Of a stretch of 64,000 nucleotides of DNA, positions 41,501 to 50,349 are shown one piece after another. The notes below the pieces were generated by a model. The model made no database searches and was not told the origin of the DNA. It worked only from the letters and a program-made list of their open reading frames with translations. Source of the stretch: Turritopsis dohrnii (lineage: Eukaryota; Cnidaria; Hydrozoa; Anthoathecata; Oceaniidae); contig BQMF02000023.1 of assembly GCA_027922465.2 (NCBI GenBank), positions 310,001 through 374,000 on the forward strand, written 5' to 3'. Both the position numbers and the translations under genes were made by a program. How positions within the stretch are numbered: position 1 is the first letter of the stretch; each line of letters begins with the position of its first letter.

Positions 41501-43307
41501 CTTTGAAAAGTTACCTGGTGAAGACGTTCAAGTGTGTTTTGCCTAATTATGACTGATTTTACGTGTACTAACATGCTGTAAATGTGCATGCGCAAATTCC
41601 AGGCTTATTACACAGCCACCTGATAGCACTGGAAAAATTACTTACCGAAGACCTGAATGTGTTTTTCCTAATTACGGCTCATTCAGCTCATATTAGCGTC
41701 TTTTTTACTGTGCATGGGCGATTTTGGTTTTAATTATGCAGCCACCTGATAGCCCTTGAAAAGTTACCTGGTGAAGACCTTCACGTGTCTGGCCTAATTA
41801 TTGCTCATTCCAAACTTAAAGGTGTTTACTACATTTGACGGAGTTACTACATTTGACGGAGTTACTACATTTGTCGTAGATTTTTACTACATTTAGCGTT
41901 ACTACATTTGACGGAAATTTTTACTACATTTAACGGAGTTACTACATTTGACGGAGTTACTACATTTGACGGTGTAACAATAATCATGTTTGAGTAAGCA
42001 AAAATTGTTTAGAAACCCAACCACCCACAGAAATATGACTAGGTTAGGATCATGAGGTTTCGATAGCCTGAATTGTTGCATAAACTATATACATTGTGTG
42101 TAGTCAATGTTGATAAATTGTATTTAATTGCACATACGATATAATAATGTATGTTAGATCTTGTAGCACTGTAAACCGAGTGATTTAGGACTGGTCACAG
42201 GTGCCTTATGAATCATGGATTTGTGTCCTGTTAAAACTACATTTAGCTCATGTATTCCAGGTTGTAGTGCAACTGACCATGACGATTCTAAGTCAGGTAA
42301 AAGTCCACAAGCTTTAAAAATAACAGTGCTACTAACTCGACTACTAACTCGACTGATTAAACTCGATTAACTCCAATTAACTCGAATATAAATAGATACG
42401 ATTTTTAATTGAACGGTTTTCAGTCTATATACGTGAATCACTTTGCTCTCATTCACATAGCTTTGCTCTCCTCCACAATATTTTCTTCGACTTATATTAT
42501 TTATTCGCTTTTTAACCATAATATAGATTTTGTTTTTAATTTGAAACTAATTTGCAACTCAAGCAAGGTACTGTATTTCCTCTATCATAACTGCCGCCCT
42601 ATCATATTTGCTTAACTGAGCGAACGATGTTTAATGGAGGGTACAAATAGAGCGGTGATGTTTGGGTAATTGTTATGCATGGTCATGGGCGGAAGGTTTC
42701 TGTAACCTGATTGGACTGGACGGACTCAATGAGATGATCGAAAATGCCCCATCAGCGATATATATTCCTGTTAGCGCCCTAACTAAAAAGAGGGCGGGAG
42801 TTGCTTATAAGAGGAAATGCGGTAATACTTGAAGCACTTCAACTCAATGTACATTGATTTTAGAAAATTAACTTATGTTTGCACGGTAAATATTCTTTGT
42901 TTTAGTTACAGCACACACTGCACCACAAGCGTCTACTTTACTGTTAGATCATTACAAATTAGAACCCGTCAACAGCCTTTGAGTAGCGTTTTTCTGTCGT
43001 CACGTACTGTATGTGTCTGTCCCAAGGTATCATCATCCACTTGCAGTATGTTTGAGTTTTGCACGTTTGTTTCTTTTGTTGTGTTAAGCTGTTATTGTCG
43101 GGTGGAAGGTTGGGCGGTGGACGCCGTATTCTTTTCTCTGAAAGAAAATGTCTTTATATCAAGGGCGTTTATATTTCTTTTTCAGCAACCAACCAGCGTT
43201 CTCAGAAGCAGTCATCCACATACAATCTCAACGCCAGCAAAAAAGAAACATCAGTGGAGAAGAAAACAGCTGAAGAATCAGGAAACACCATCAATGTTGA
43301 AACATAA
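24409..43307 (+). CDS. Adhesion G-protein-coupled receptor (5'-partial)
   Basis: Fifteen consecutive exons were joined by GT/AG borders with matching phases throughout: 24409-24624, 25772-26587, 27153-28100, 28651-29580, 29874-30212, 30353-30465, 32013-32080, 32180-32310, 32834-33072, 33604-33753, 35017-35584, 35712-35943, 36069-36337, 36700-36781, 36933-37348. They give about 1,839 aa, plus short 3' exons further right. Domains in order: three long repeats with Cys clusters and a cadherin-like signature (about 1-970), Ig (970-1083), SEA-like (1083-1187), hormone-receptor-like Cys region (1187-1266), GAIN (1266-1540), GPS with CQCDHLTNF (about 1540), seven membrane helices (1555-1815). Such receptors sit in the plasma membrane, self-cleave at HL|T, and signal when the tethered peptide is exposed by adhesion or tension. 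Ig + SEA + GAIN resembles vertebrate ADGRF5-type receptors, but the N-terminal repeats do not. The first exon with signal peptide is missing from the model. No disabling mutation was seen. Confidence 0.92.
29874..30212 (+). other. GPCR Ig-like domain exon
   Basis: A single 339-bp exon in symmetrical phase (1-1) encodes an Ig fold: first Cys in VVIGNCKYH, Trp in SYWLKDGLQ, and the DxGxYxC signature as DDYGYYQCVT near the end. A complete domain in one phase 1-1 exon is the usual form of a shuffled Ig module. It follows the three N-terminal repeats and precedes the SEA-like region. Confidence 0.88.
30353..32310 (+). other. GPCR SEA-like domain (three small exons)
   Basis: Exons 30353-30465, 32013-32080 and 32180-32310 encode about 104 aa beginning FVADLSRQPWNPSLSD and continuing through YQVLATDVIEQIENAL to VVNNFFSSGESSITTVDG and LADELSIATN. 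The pattern of F...WNPsLxDxxSxxY, a following helix, then VxxFxxGSxxxxxxxI is that of SEA domains in adhesion GPCRs. A G-S-V-V-V type autoproteolysis site is not obvious; SSGESSITT lies where it would be, so cleavage here is uncertain. Confidence 0.72.
31171..31755 (+). mobile_element. LINE reverse-transcriptase fragment and flanking repeat
   Basis: Inside the GPCR intron, 31217-31306 encodes MKYLDVILNQKLTMNEYLN, and after a frameshift GRLNLLKPLRGLLSEW. This is the order seen at the end of non-LTR reverse-transcriptase domains (KYLGVxLDxxLxxxxHIxxL, then a hydrophobic RxLRxxL helix). A 60-bp block with TGGCTTTGTT and GTGAACCAGAGTTT occurs at 31171-31230 and again, diverged, at 31692-31755. 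The copy is 5'-truncated and broken. Confidence 0.5.
32834..33072 (+). other. GPCR hormone-receptor-like Cys region
   Basis: The exon encodes about 79 aa with spaced Cys: NYCEFIT, SLDCQYGSEV, RYCFYGPSNKPVW and NVTICNPK, ending ALIDLSQ. The order Y-C-x(n)-C-x(n)-R-x-C-x(n)-W-x(n)-C before a GAIN domain matches the HormR position in adhesion GPCRs, although the domain is divergent. It ends in phase 0 directly before the GAIN exons. Confidence 0.6.
33905..34060. repeat. Diverged relative of the Helitron body in a GPCR intron
   Basis: AACCAATAGGGATAACTGACG, GGCGA(A/T)GGGGTGAC and GGGTCTGTGACGTCAT occur in the same order as in the Helitron at 37724-38213. The ends of the element were not found here, so this is a partial copy. 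Confidence 0.65.
34378..34478. mobile_element. 100-bp TA-flanked palindromic MITE
   Basis: TACCGTATTTCCTCTAATAA on the left is repeated perfectly, inverted, on the right; AACGCCGC follows inside. Non-coding, in a GPCR intron. Same group as 22870-23245 and 42569-42824. Confidence 0.85.
36069..37377 (+). other. GPCR membrane helices 2-7
   Basis: Exons 36069-36337, 36700-36781 and 36933-37348. TM2 lies in KILISLSLSLMGLLLVFLVG. TM3 contains the family signature LHYFTLASFCWMAVEGLNLY. TM4 crosses an intron (SAFGWG|LPLLIVVVSG). TM5 FYFALLLPVASIMLGNLIV, TM6 CSVLLGSTWIFAILAV, TM7 LFCIFNSLQGFFIFVFYC complete a class-B/adhesion bundle. The conserved Cys pair is present (GCQVVAG in TM3; YCVVRG in loop 2). 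If the donor at 37349 is not used, the frame stops at 37375-37377 after YNSCEYRFYLLT. Confidence 0.93.
36640..36695. repeat. Short tandem repeat in GPCR intron
   Basis: About two and a half copies of a 25-bp unit with GTCGTCCGTCAGTTATNTC lie directly upstream of the splice acceptor at 36698-36699. Confidence 0.7.
37724..38213 (+). mobile_element. Non-autonomous Helitron
   Basis: The 5' end TCTATATATTAATAGCCGAT follows an A, and the 3' end is CTAG followed by T, the A|T insertion typical of Helitrons. Seven bases before the CTAG lies a perfect GC hairpin, GGCGGCG-AACGA-CGCCGCC (38185-38203). A CTGTCTGTTTGTTTG stretch near the 5' end is also common in this class. 490 bp, no Rep/helicase ORF. 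It lies in the long last intron of the GPCR gene. Confidence 0.8.
39240..39417. mobile_element. Short inverted-repeat element inside the 3.7-kb element
   Basis: AAGGTATCCTGAATTCAATT on the left and, reverse-complemented, AAGGTATCCTGAACTCATTG on the right, about 175 bp apart. It lacks coding capacity. It probably inserted into the larger element, although no target duplication is clear. Confidence 0.65.
40034..41241. mobile_element. TAYGG-family non-autonomous element (1.2 kb), nested
   Basis: The perfect ends TACGGAAGCCCATTAGGG are flanked by CTTAAC (40028-40033 and 41242-41247). The arms are long inverted arrays of TTCGATCTCATACATCGAA-like units, each itself nearly palindromic (40078-40400 and 40745-41205), around a unique centre of about 350 bp. 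ORFs over the arrays are artefacts of the repeat. It sits within the 3.7-kb element. Confidence 0.9.
42261..42296 (+). CDS. Candidate 36-bp cytoplasmic-tail exon of the GPCR
   Basis: Bounded by TTCCAG and GTAAAA. Length 36 keeps phase 1, matching the donor at 37349. It would add a Cys/acidic stretch, CCSATDHDDSKS. The preceding intron of 4.9 kb would hold the Helitron and the 3.7-kb element. Supported only by phase and splice sites. Confidence 0.45.
42569..42824. mobile_element. TA-flanked MITE (GTATTTCCTCT ends)
   Basis: Left TACTGTATTTCCTCTATCAT and right, reverse-complemented TACCGCATTTCCTCTTATAA, with CCGCCC/GGGCGG motifs inside. Non-coding. Confidence 0.7.
42906..42982 (+). CDS. Candidate terminal exon A of the GPCR
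   Basis: After TTGTTTTAG the phase-1 frame reads TAHTAPQASTLLLDHYKLEP and stops at 42980-42982. It fits either the 37349 or the 42297 donor. It would end the receptor in a short tail with no obvious PDZ ligand. This is an inference from phase; an alternative terminal exon lies at 43186. Confidence 0.4.
43186..43307 (+). CDS. Candidate terminal exon B of the GPCR
   Basis: After TTTCTTTTTCAG the phase-1 frame reads TNQRSQKQSSTYNLNASKK, then an EKKTAEESGN stretch, and stops at 43305-43307 after NVET. The Ser/Lys/Glu-rich composition suits a cytoplasmic tail. Two other frames are also open here for part of the length, so frame choice rests on phase alone. Confidence 0.45.
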
Positions 43308-43503
43308 TAATTCGTCGTACTTCGAAAATATTCAAGCCAGCTGTACAACCAATGGTTTTATCATAAGATTGCGCCCTCTGTCTACTATCCTGATGACTCG
43401 TCGAGAAGATGAATTATTCTGATGACTCGTCAAAGACTGAGTATGAAGTTGTTCATATTATGTCGATCATTCTAGCAATTATTGAGCCGTGTAGACAAAA
43501 AAT

Positions 43504-43600
43504 CAACCTCGTACCCATGGCTTCTTCCTTTTTTGAGATACGGACTACTTCGCCGCTGTCCCGTATATGAAAAATGCAAGAAACCCTGGGTACGAGGTTG
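43504..43600. mobile_element. Foldback MITE, CAACCTCG ends (copy 2)
   Basis: CAACCTCGTACCCATGG on the left faces CCCTGGGTACGAGGTTG on the right. About 97 bp, same family as 7584-7674. Confidence 0.7.
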
Positions 43601-46095
43601 TGAAGAATATATATTATGGAATAGTCTTACCAACCTGACTTAAGAGATGTTTCGGTCCGCCATTATTAAAGGAGATACCATCGTAAGTTTGTGTCAGGTT
43701 TTCCAAGTTGTCCATGATTGTGGGCATGAGCAGAATTTCGGAAGCGATGTGTTTTAACATATTTTTACCAGACTTTTGATAGCAACAAATCTTTCTACAA
43801 ATCAATTCTATGCAACTAAAGCACGACGTGGTTTTATTAACCGAAGCTAACACAAGACATTGAAACAAGACTAAAGTTGTTTATTTTATTGAAAAAACAA
43901 CCTTGGGTGTACAAACATTTACCGAAATTAAAAGTTTATGCTCTCACGTTTTTCACGAAAAAAGTAACGCTTGTTTTTAAAGATGCATTTTGTATTATTT
44001 TATAGATTAGCAGAAAGTAGTATTGTATTATTGTGATATAGTTGTATAGTTTTCCAGTTGGCAAACTTGATGAATAATCACTGCAAAGGAGTACATTCCT
44101 ATAGAATATACACACTATTTCAATAAAAATGCTCTTCTTTGCAGTGTTGTATTTTTGTGTACTTAGAATTTCTGTTCACCGTATTTACACTCGAATGAAG
44201 ACGATCTTTCTTCTTTTGAACAGAAGCGTTCATTTGCGTAAATGCGGCGCACAAATTTGGATACTGAAAATGTCTATTCCTAAGCGAACCGATCCACATT
44301 ATTAAAAATTGAATAAGATTTAGGATAAACTTTAGCCTTCTCAGATGCCAACTGCTATGTCTCAGAGGATCTAGAGGATCAAAGAGGCTGTTCACTGAAC
44401 ATGATGACATGAATTTGATCACCACCCAATGCCAAATACAACCTTGATATCATAACGTTTTTCTATTTCTATTTCTAAATTGCGTATGTATTTTAAAAAG
44501 AAAAAAAAATTCCTAAACGAATATAATGGTGCATATTGATTAAAGAAGAAAAACCCGTAGTTTGGTTTCTATTGGTTACTACTACTAATCACATGCTCTC
44601 CTCCTCTGCAGTTTTTCGTCGCAATGTCAAATGTTGTTCTTGCTTTAAAATGCTCATTTAACTTGTCTCCTTCTGCCATGCCGTCATGCAAAATTTTGGT
44701 CTTTTTCACAATGAGTTTTCTTAACAGCCAGAGACCTTTACTACGTCTTTCGTTGATCGACTCAAGAACGGATTCAAAGGTTTTCTTTAGTCTCCTTCAA
44801 TAAGTAGTTTTTTTGCTTCCTTTTAATTTTTCATTATTTACTGCTTCTCTGAAGATTTTCTTTTTCCCCTCGCCATTCTCATATTCCTTATCAATCAATT
44901 TAGAATTTTCTTATACATCGATAGGGTCTTCTACTGATCTTCATTCATCGGTAACTGTTAGCCTTGTGGTTTTGTGTACACTTCTTGTTCGGGAGCCCCG
45001 ACCGAGTCATGCCAACGAATATAGCAGTGTGAATCACTCCTCTGTTTTTTTTGCTATAGGACCTCCTTCCCTGGGCCCTCATTGATAACGGTACCTTAAG
45101 GAACTGAAGAGGCTTCCCTGGGTAAACATTCGTAAATAATAAATAATAATAATTCTTGATGTCGTGTAGATCGCGATTTAAATTAATAAAATCATTAATC
45201 TAATTGAAGGGAGATTCGGTGTTCCAATATTTCATCACGACGTTTTATGAGAACAACCATTTTGAAGATAACCAATAGCTTTAAAGAATACTACCTTCGT
45301 TAACCAATAGCGTTTAAGAATACTACCGTTTCATTTATGGTATTCATTGTGAACAACGATCAAGCAAGGAAACTACAATTAGTGACATGAATTGTGGTCA
45401 ATCTGTTCTACCAAACGTTGTACAGTGCCCTCCACTCCTAATCCCTGGTAGGATCGGCTAACATATTTTGTCACTGATTTTAACGGAGAAGTGAAGGGGG
45501 ATTTCCAAAGTCATCAGCAACGAGAAGTATGAAATCAACATGGCAGCCAAATGAGCGTGATTTCATTAATTAAAGAAAAAGGTTCAGCAAGCTGGAACAC
45601 AGAATTCTAAACCATACAAGGGTAAACTTCGCTATAACGTTATAAGGTCTCCTTTTTAAATAGAACGTGAACGACGTAAGTACTGCTAACATATAACTGG
45701 TAACTGGTAACAAAGAGGAATGACACGACACGGCTCGAAACAATGACTCAGATAAAATAAGTCTCACGAAATTCTTGTCATGTTAAGTCTCACGAAATTC
45801 TTGTCTAGTACGGTAATGATAAAAATATTTGCAAAAGAGGCGATGGATGTAAAAAAATAATTCATAAAAAAGTCAACGAAGCGAATCAAATAAAAAACAA
45901 GAAGACTTCAGAAATGTCCATACTTTTGTGATCTTTCCTATGAAAAAAGTAAGGTTTTAGTGAATAGTTCAAGTAACGAAAAAATTATCCGATAAAAAAA
46001 CACTCCATGCATACTTAATAATAATGCCAAAAATTCAATTCTCCTTTTTCAGTTCTTCTGATCTTCTCTTTGTCGAAAAGCGAGCGTTCAAAAGA
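43601..46095. repeat. Intergenic; 68-bp palindromic repeat at 44079-44146
   Basis: The best copy of the palindromic family lies at 44079-44146: CACTGCAAAGGAGTACATTC at one end and, inverted, CACTGCAAAGAAGAGCATTT at the other. A minus-strand ORF at 43614-43868 has a plausible helical sequence but no match that I recognise. The 3' flank of the beta-helix gene begins at 46095. No other feature was seen. Confidence 0.5.
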
Positions 46096-48513
46096 CTAAA
46101 CAAACCATACACGGTGATATAAACCATTCAGAACTGTTTCGATAACACCAAAGATTTTGAGAATCACAGGGATTTGTTCATCATTTTCCAAGCTGTATAT
46201 ATACAAGAAAGCTCGGAAAAGGTTGAATGTAACAAGTACGTTAAGACTAGCCAGCGAAGCAGTTTCCATTTTGTTGACCAATTGGTCCTTGTAAGGTAAT
46301 ACCATCAAATGGACGATCAAGAGGCACACCATGATCGGCGAAACCAATGACAAACGATACAACGGATCGATGAAGTAAACAGCGAATACACCAAGAGCTA
46401 GTCTTTCAATAAGACGCCACGAATCCCAGTAAATGAACTCTTTCCCTTTAGAATTCAAGCGAAAGGGCTCCTCGAATATTTTTAGTATATCGTGTTTTAA
46501 TTCAATCTGGTCGGACTGTCGTCTGATGTCTTATCGTGCCCAAAGAAATAATAGATTGGTGTAATGATGGGCAGAGCAATTAAATAAAAGAAGTTTTTCA
46601 CGGAAATCAGACTTTTCTTCAACATTTTCAAAGCCAATAAAAGTCCAAAAGGAAATGGAACTACCCATGCGATGAAAAATTTCCACAACACATACTGCCA
46701 ACTTTTCCAGCACTTCACTTCAGCGTAGATATATAAAACAGATTCCATACCAATGTGTTGACAGTACAAAAGAACCATCGAAAAGGTTGCTAATGTCTTG
46801 TAGTTTAGCAGGATCAATCGCACAAAACAAACCAATGATCGGTCAACAGCTGATAAAGATTTTGAATGGCATTTAACATCTTCTTTGTCATGGCTTTCAT
46901 CCAACACGTGTAAGGTAGTTGATAAAGGATCATCTTCTGTTACGTGTGAGTTACGTGTGTGTCGTGTTACGTTTATTCGTTGATTTTTATATTCTTTAGG
47001 TATTTCTGTGTTTTTTCGTTTTTTTCAGTTTTTGGAAGTATCGATGGATTTGGAAACATAGAGTGAGTAATAGTAATAATAACATCATTGTCAACACAAA
47101 CAACAAATCACTGATGACAATTTTGGACAAATCATTCATGCTTGATATGGGGCAAAATGTATAAGGCAACGTTGCCATGTTCACGTTAAAAATATCTGCG
47201 AATATATTATCGGCAGTTGAGCTTTCATATCTCTGGTCTAGATTAACAGTGATTAACGTTTTTAGCTGATAAAATGCGACGAGCACGTTCAGAATTCCTG
47301 ATGTTTGACCAGTATCATCTTCGGCGTTTTCTTCTTCATCTTCCTTTTCTGCATTTACATCTACAGTTGGCTTAGCTTCATTCAACTTTGAATTAGTCTT
47401 CATTTCACTATCAGTTAACATACAGTGAAATTTATCAACATCGACGATTTCGCGATGGTTTTGATGTTTCTTAAGTTCATTAGCAACGACATCTTTTACA
47501 TTTTCATTGCTTATTGTCGTCATGTCAAATGACTGGATGTTGGTGTTTATTGTCATGTTAAATGCCTGGATGTTGGTGTTATTTGTGGTTTTACAACAAT
47601 TTTTACAGCACGAGCATAATTGAACCAATACTGTTTTTAGTTTTAGAAATTTAACTATTCCAATTTTGTCCTTGTAGCCCCAAAAGTTATCATTGCTTTT
47701 GATCTTAGCATCGTGACATATTCCACCAGCCGGACAGGATCGACACGGTTGGTAGATTCGATTCTCATGAACAGATAAGTGACTTTGGTTTTGTTTGAGG
47801 TCTGCTGTTATTAAGCTTTCCGTTAATGTGTACAACCCACGGCTGCACTGCTTGCAATAAGTCGGTCATGTTGTATTCAAATGGGTTGCTGTTCAAAGGG
47901 AACTTAATTAGAAACTGTACATTAACAGGGTTATGCTTAGAAAATATTTTTGTCTCCGAAGAAACAAATTGCAAGCTAATTACTGGTATTGTTGAGATCG
48001 TTTTGAGAATGGTGACGTTGACGTTTTGAATGTTTAAATCTGTGAAAGGTGTAACGGCTAAAGAAACAATTGACTTTGTATTTTCACTTAGCACGACACT
48101 GACATTTTGAATGTTTAGTGTTTTTTCTTACCTGCTCACTATACCAATAGCCGTCCCTTTAAAATTGAAGAACCTGGCATGCATGAACTCAACATTACTC
48201 TCAGTGCTTTTCACAGCATTGAGCTCATTCGAAGTGTTGGTGATAGTTGTATGTAATATTTTTGCATCGCATTGCGTTGTTACCACACCGGCTTTATTGT
48301 TGCCTGCGGTGATGTCTAATTTGTTCACGGTGAGTGTTCCAACCATGCATGCAATAGCCAAGCTTGTGGTTGCATTCCTAATGATGAAGTCACTCACATA
48401 CCCATTTATTTCTCCAATAGGATAATCTTTGTAGAAATAACGCAGCTGTTTGAAGACGTTATTATCAGCATCCATGTAACAAAGGCTACCATTTATAAGC
48501 ACCTTCACACATC
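46096..48513 (-). pseudogene. Beta-helix / Cys-rich / multi-pass membrane protein, main exon with frameshifts
   Basis: Read leftward from an acceptor at 48514-48515. The first part (48513-47870) has beta-strand repeats of the right-handed-helix type, with recurring LNIQNVSVVLSENTK / LNIQNVNVTILK. Next comes a Cys cluster, YCKQCSRGLYTLTES then CRSCPAGGICHDAKIKSND with FWGY, an ephrin-receptor/TNFR-like segment. Then a low-complexity acidic stretch (EDEEENAEDDTGQ) precedes at least six hydrophobic helices, including DLLFVLTMMLLLLLLTLCF, WKFFIAWVVPFPFGLLLAL and MVCLLIVHLMVLPY. This architecture belongs to large surface proteins that are expanded in invertebrates; I do not know a gene name. The frame shifts near 47865, in an A-rich run near 47010, and near 46500, with a TAA at 48128-48130. 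These may be true decay or sequencing indels. Confidence 0.65.
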
Positions 48514-48775
48514 CTATTTGTAAAATAACTTGTTAATTTTTTGTCAATCGTTTTGTTTAACCATAAGCAAATATCTATAAATTGAAGGCGTTACTTCGGA
48601 GACTAGAAAGTTAAAGATAATGAACTTTTGTAAATGGAATTATGGGTTGGAGAATGCTGATGTCAACAATGTTACGATGTAGAAATATAGTTGTCTCTTT
48701 GTACAAAGCAGTCCAGTTTTCTTACAACTTTTTGCCCCCGCAGCGAGCGTAAGCGAGAACTCAGCTTTCGATTTT

Positions 48776-48812
48776 GTTCATCATCATCATCCTCCTCATC
48801 ATCATCATCTTC
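48776..48812. repeat. (CAT)n/(CTC) microsatellite
   Basis: TTCATCATCATCATCCTCC continues with CATCATCATCATC. It lies in the intron of the beta-helix gene. Confidence 0.85.
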
Positions 48813-48966
48813 CAACTTTTCGTGTTGCTGTTACACGATGGTATACAATTATAGATGATTTTGCTTTTTCCTGTTTCAAAGCATGGTACGAATGTTTTTT
48901 CGTATCTTTTTTCCTAATTTATTATTATATTATACTATGTTATTTAGGAAGGTCGTATACCAAAAT

Positions 48967-50067
48967 TACGGAAGCCGAAAATGGCCAATCCAAATTTTTC
49001 GATAAAATCTCAATTTCAATGGTAAAAACCGATTTTCGAAGTTTAAATCTATATTTCAAAGTTCAAATCTACATTTCAAAGTTCAAATCTACATTTCAAA
49101 GTTTAAATCTACATTTCAAAATCTAAAATCCGTTTTAAAGTGCAAATCCACATTTTTATTTTCAAATTCGGATTATAGGAAATCGGTAATCGGAATTACA
49201 TATTTACAAACAATATGGCTGAGAAATCGTTGTTGCGAGTTTTCGCCATGACAGATTTACTCTTACCTCATTCTCTTAAGATTTCACAGACCGCGGACTG
49301 ACAATTTTAAGAAATAACTGATATAATCACAGTCTGTAGATAAACCTTTTTTACAATGAACAAACAAACAAATTCGCCAAGATTTTCTTCTTTTGTAAAA
49401 GCAACGAGAAGCTGAACGGCTTGGTTTACTGGGAAACTTTTCAAGATAGCAGCGTTATTTTGTAAATAAGGCTTTACTTTGATGTGTAGAATGTTTACGT
49501 TCCCTCGACAAATGCGTATCATGAAATTTGAAAGAGAATAGGGGAAGGGTCGAAAAAGGTCTATTTTACTTAAATTGACAAGAGACCTGCTGATTGAATG
49601 TCGAGTATTGGTTGGAGTCGTTGGAAATGACAACGATTTACAGTAAATTTTAATGTCAAAATACACGTTATGCACGTATTTTGCATTCATTTGTCTACAA
49701 TGGTTTACAGGTTCACCTGAATTTATGCATTACTCTATTTTTGAGCCAGAACGTAAAATCGTCAAAAAATCATTACGGTGAAGGCATTTGCCGCTCAAAT
49801 CTGTATTCGCGTATGATTTTCTTTCTTTGATTGACACCAGGATGTCTACTTTGTATGTCTAGGTTGTTTAAATTTCAAAATTCGGGTTTAAATTTTGAAA
49901 TGTGGATTTGAACTTTGAAATTAAGATTTACACTTTGAAATTCGGATTTGAACTTTGAAATTCGGATTTGAACTTTGAAATTCGGATTTGAACTTTGCAA
50001 TGTGGATTTGAACTTTGAAATTAAGATTTTATCGAGAAATTCAGATTGGCCTTCCTCGGCTTCCGTA
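48967..50067. mobile_element. TAYGG-family non-autonomous element (1.1 kb)
   Basis: The ends TACGGAAGCCGAAAATGGCC and, reverse-complemented, TACGGAAGCCGAGGAAGGCC are flanked by CAAAAT (48961-48966 and 50068-50073). Arms contain tandem, inverted TTTCAAAGTTCAAATCTACA-like 20-bp units (49035-49150 and 49875-50030). The centre is unique and non-coding. It sits in the intron of the beta-helix gene. Confidence 0.9.
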
Positions 50068-50198
50068 CAAAATTGCTTAGACATTTTTCATATTACTTTT
50101 GTGTTGCTTAATAGTGAAGGGAACGACGAGGATTTTGAAGCACAGCTTGAAATCTGAAAGTGTACCAACCATGCATTTTATTTTGTATATATGATGTT

Positions 50199-50302
50199 TT
50201 TCAGCATATATACGCCTGTAATTTTGTTCGTATGTTACTCTGATGATGACTTCGTGAAAGTCGAAATATAACATATAACAACAAACTCATTTTTGTTGGA
50301 TT
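50199..50302 (+). repeat. Penelope-type terminal repeat with hammerhead-like core, copy 1
   Basis: A 104-bp block beginning TTTTTCAGCATATATACGCC is repeated directly at 52216-52316. It contains CTGATGA, a GACTT/AAGTC hairpin and GAAA (50240-50266), the arrangement of a hammerhead ribozyme core. Penelope-like elements are known to carry such motifs in their terminal repeats. Confidence 0.55.
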
Positions 50303-50349
50303 TCTGCGAAAGCAAGAAATACTTTAAAACCGGCTTTGTTTTTCTTTTT

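Larger units (their letters stand above)
38282..41979. mobile_element. 3.7-kb TIR element with subterminal repeat arrays
   Basis: The perfect ends TGTTACACCGTCAAATGTAG are flanked by ATAAT (38277-38281 and 41980-41984), a 5-bp duplication. Next to each end lie inverted arrays of a 16-bp unit, CGTCAAATGTAGTAAC, with variants. Inside these come several degenerate 110-130-bp tandem units that contain AATGAGCCATAATTAGG, GGCTATCAGGTGGCTG and GCGCATGCGCAG. No transposase ORF was found. Without the nested insertion (40034-41241) it is about 2.5 kb. The superfamily is not assigned; the 5-bp duplication and these ends do not match one I know. Confidence 0.8.

Noticed and set aside
42829..43422. Long plus-strand ORF of 197 codons
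   Set aside because: It crosses a likely splice acceptor at 43184-43185 and has no domain. Only its 3' part overlaps a candidate exon, in a different frame.
43614..43868. Minus-strand ORF ending LLSQVGKTIP
   Set aside because: Looks helical, but no recognisable family, no partner exon and no conserved motif.
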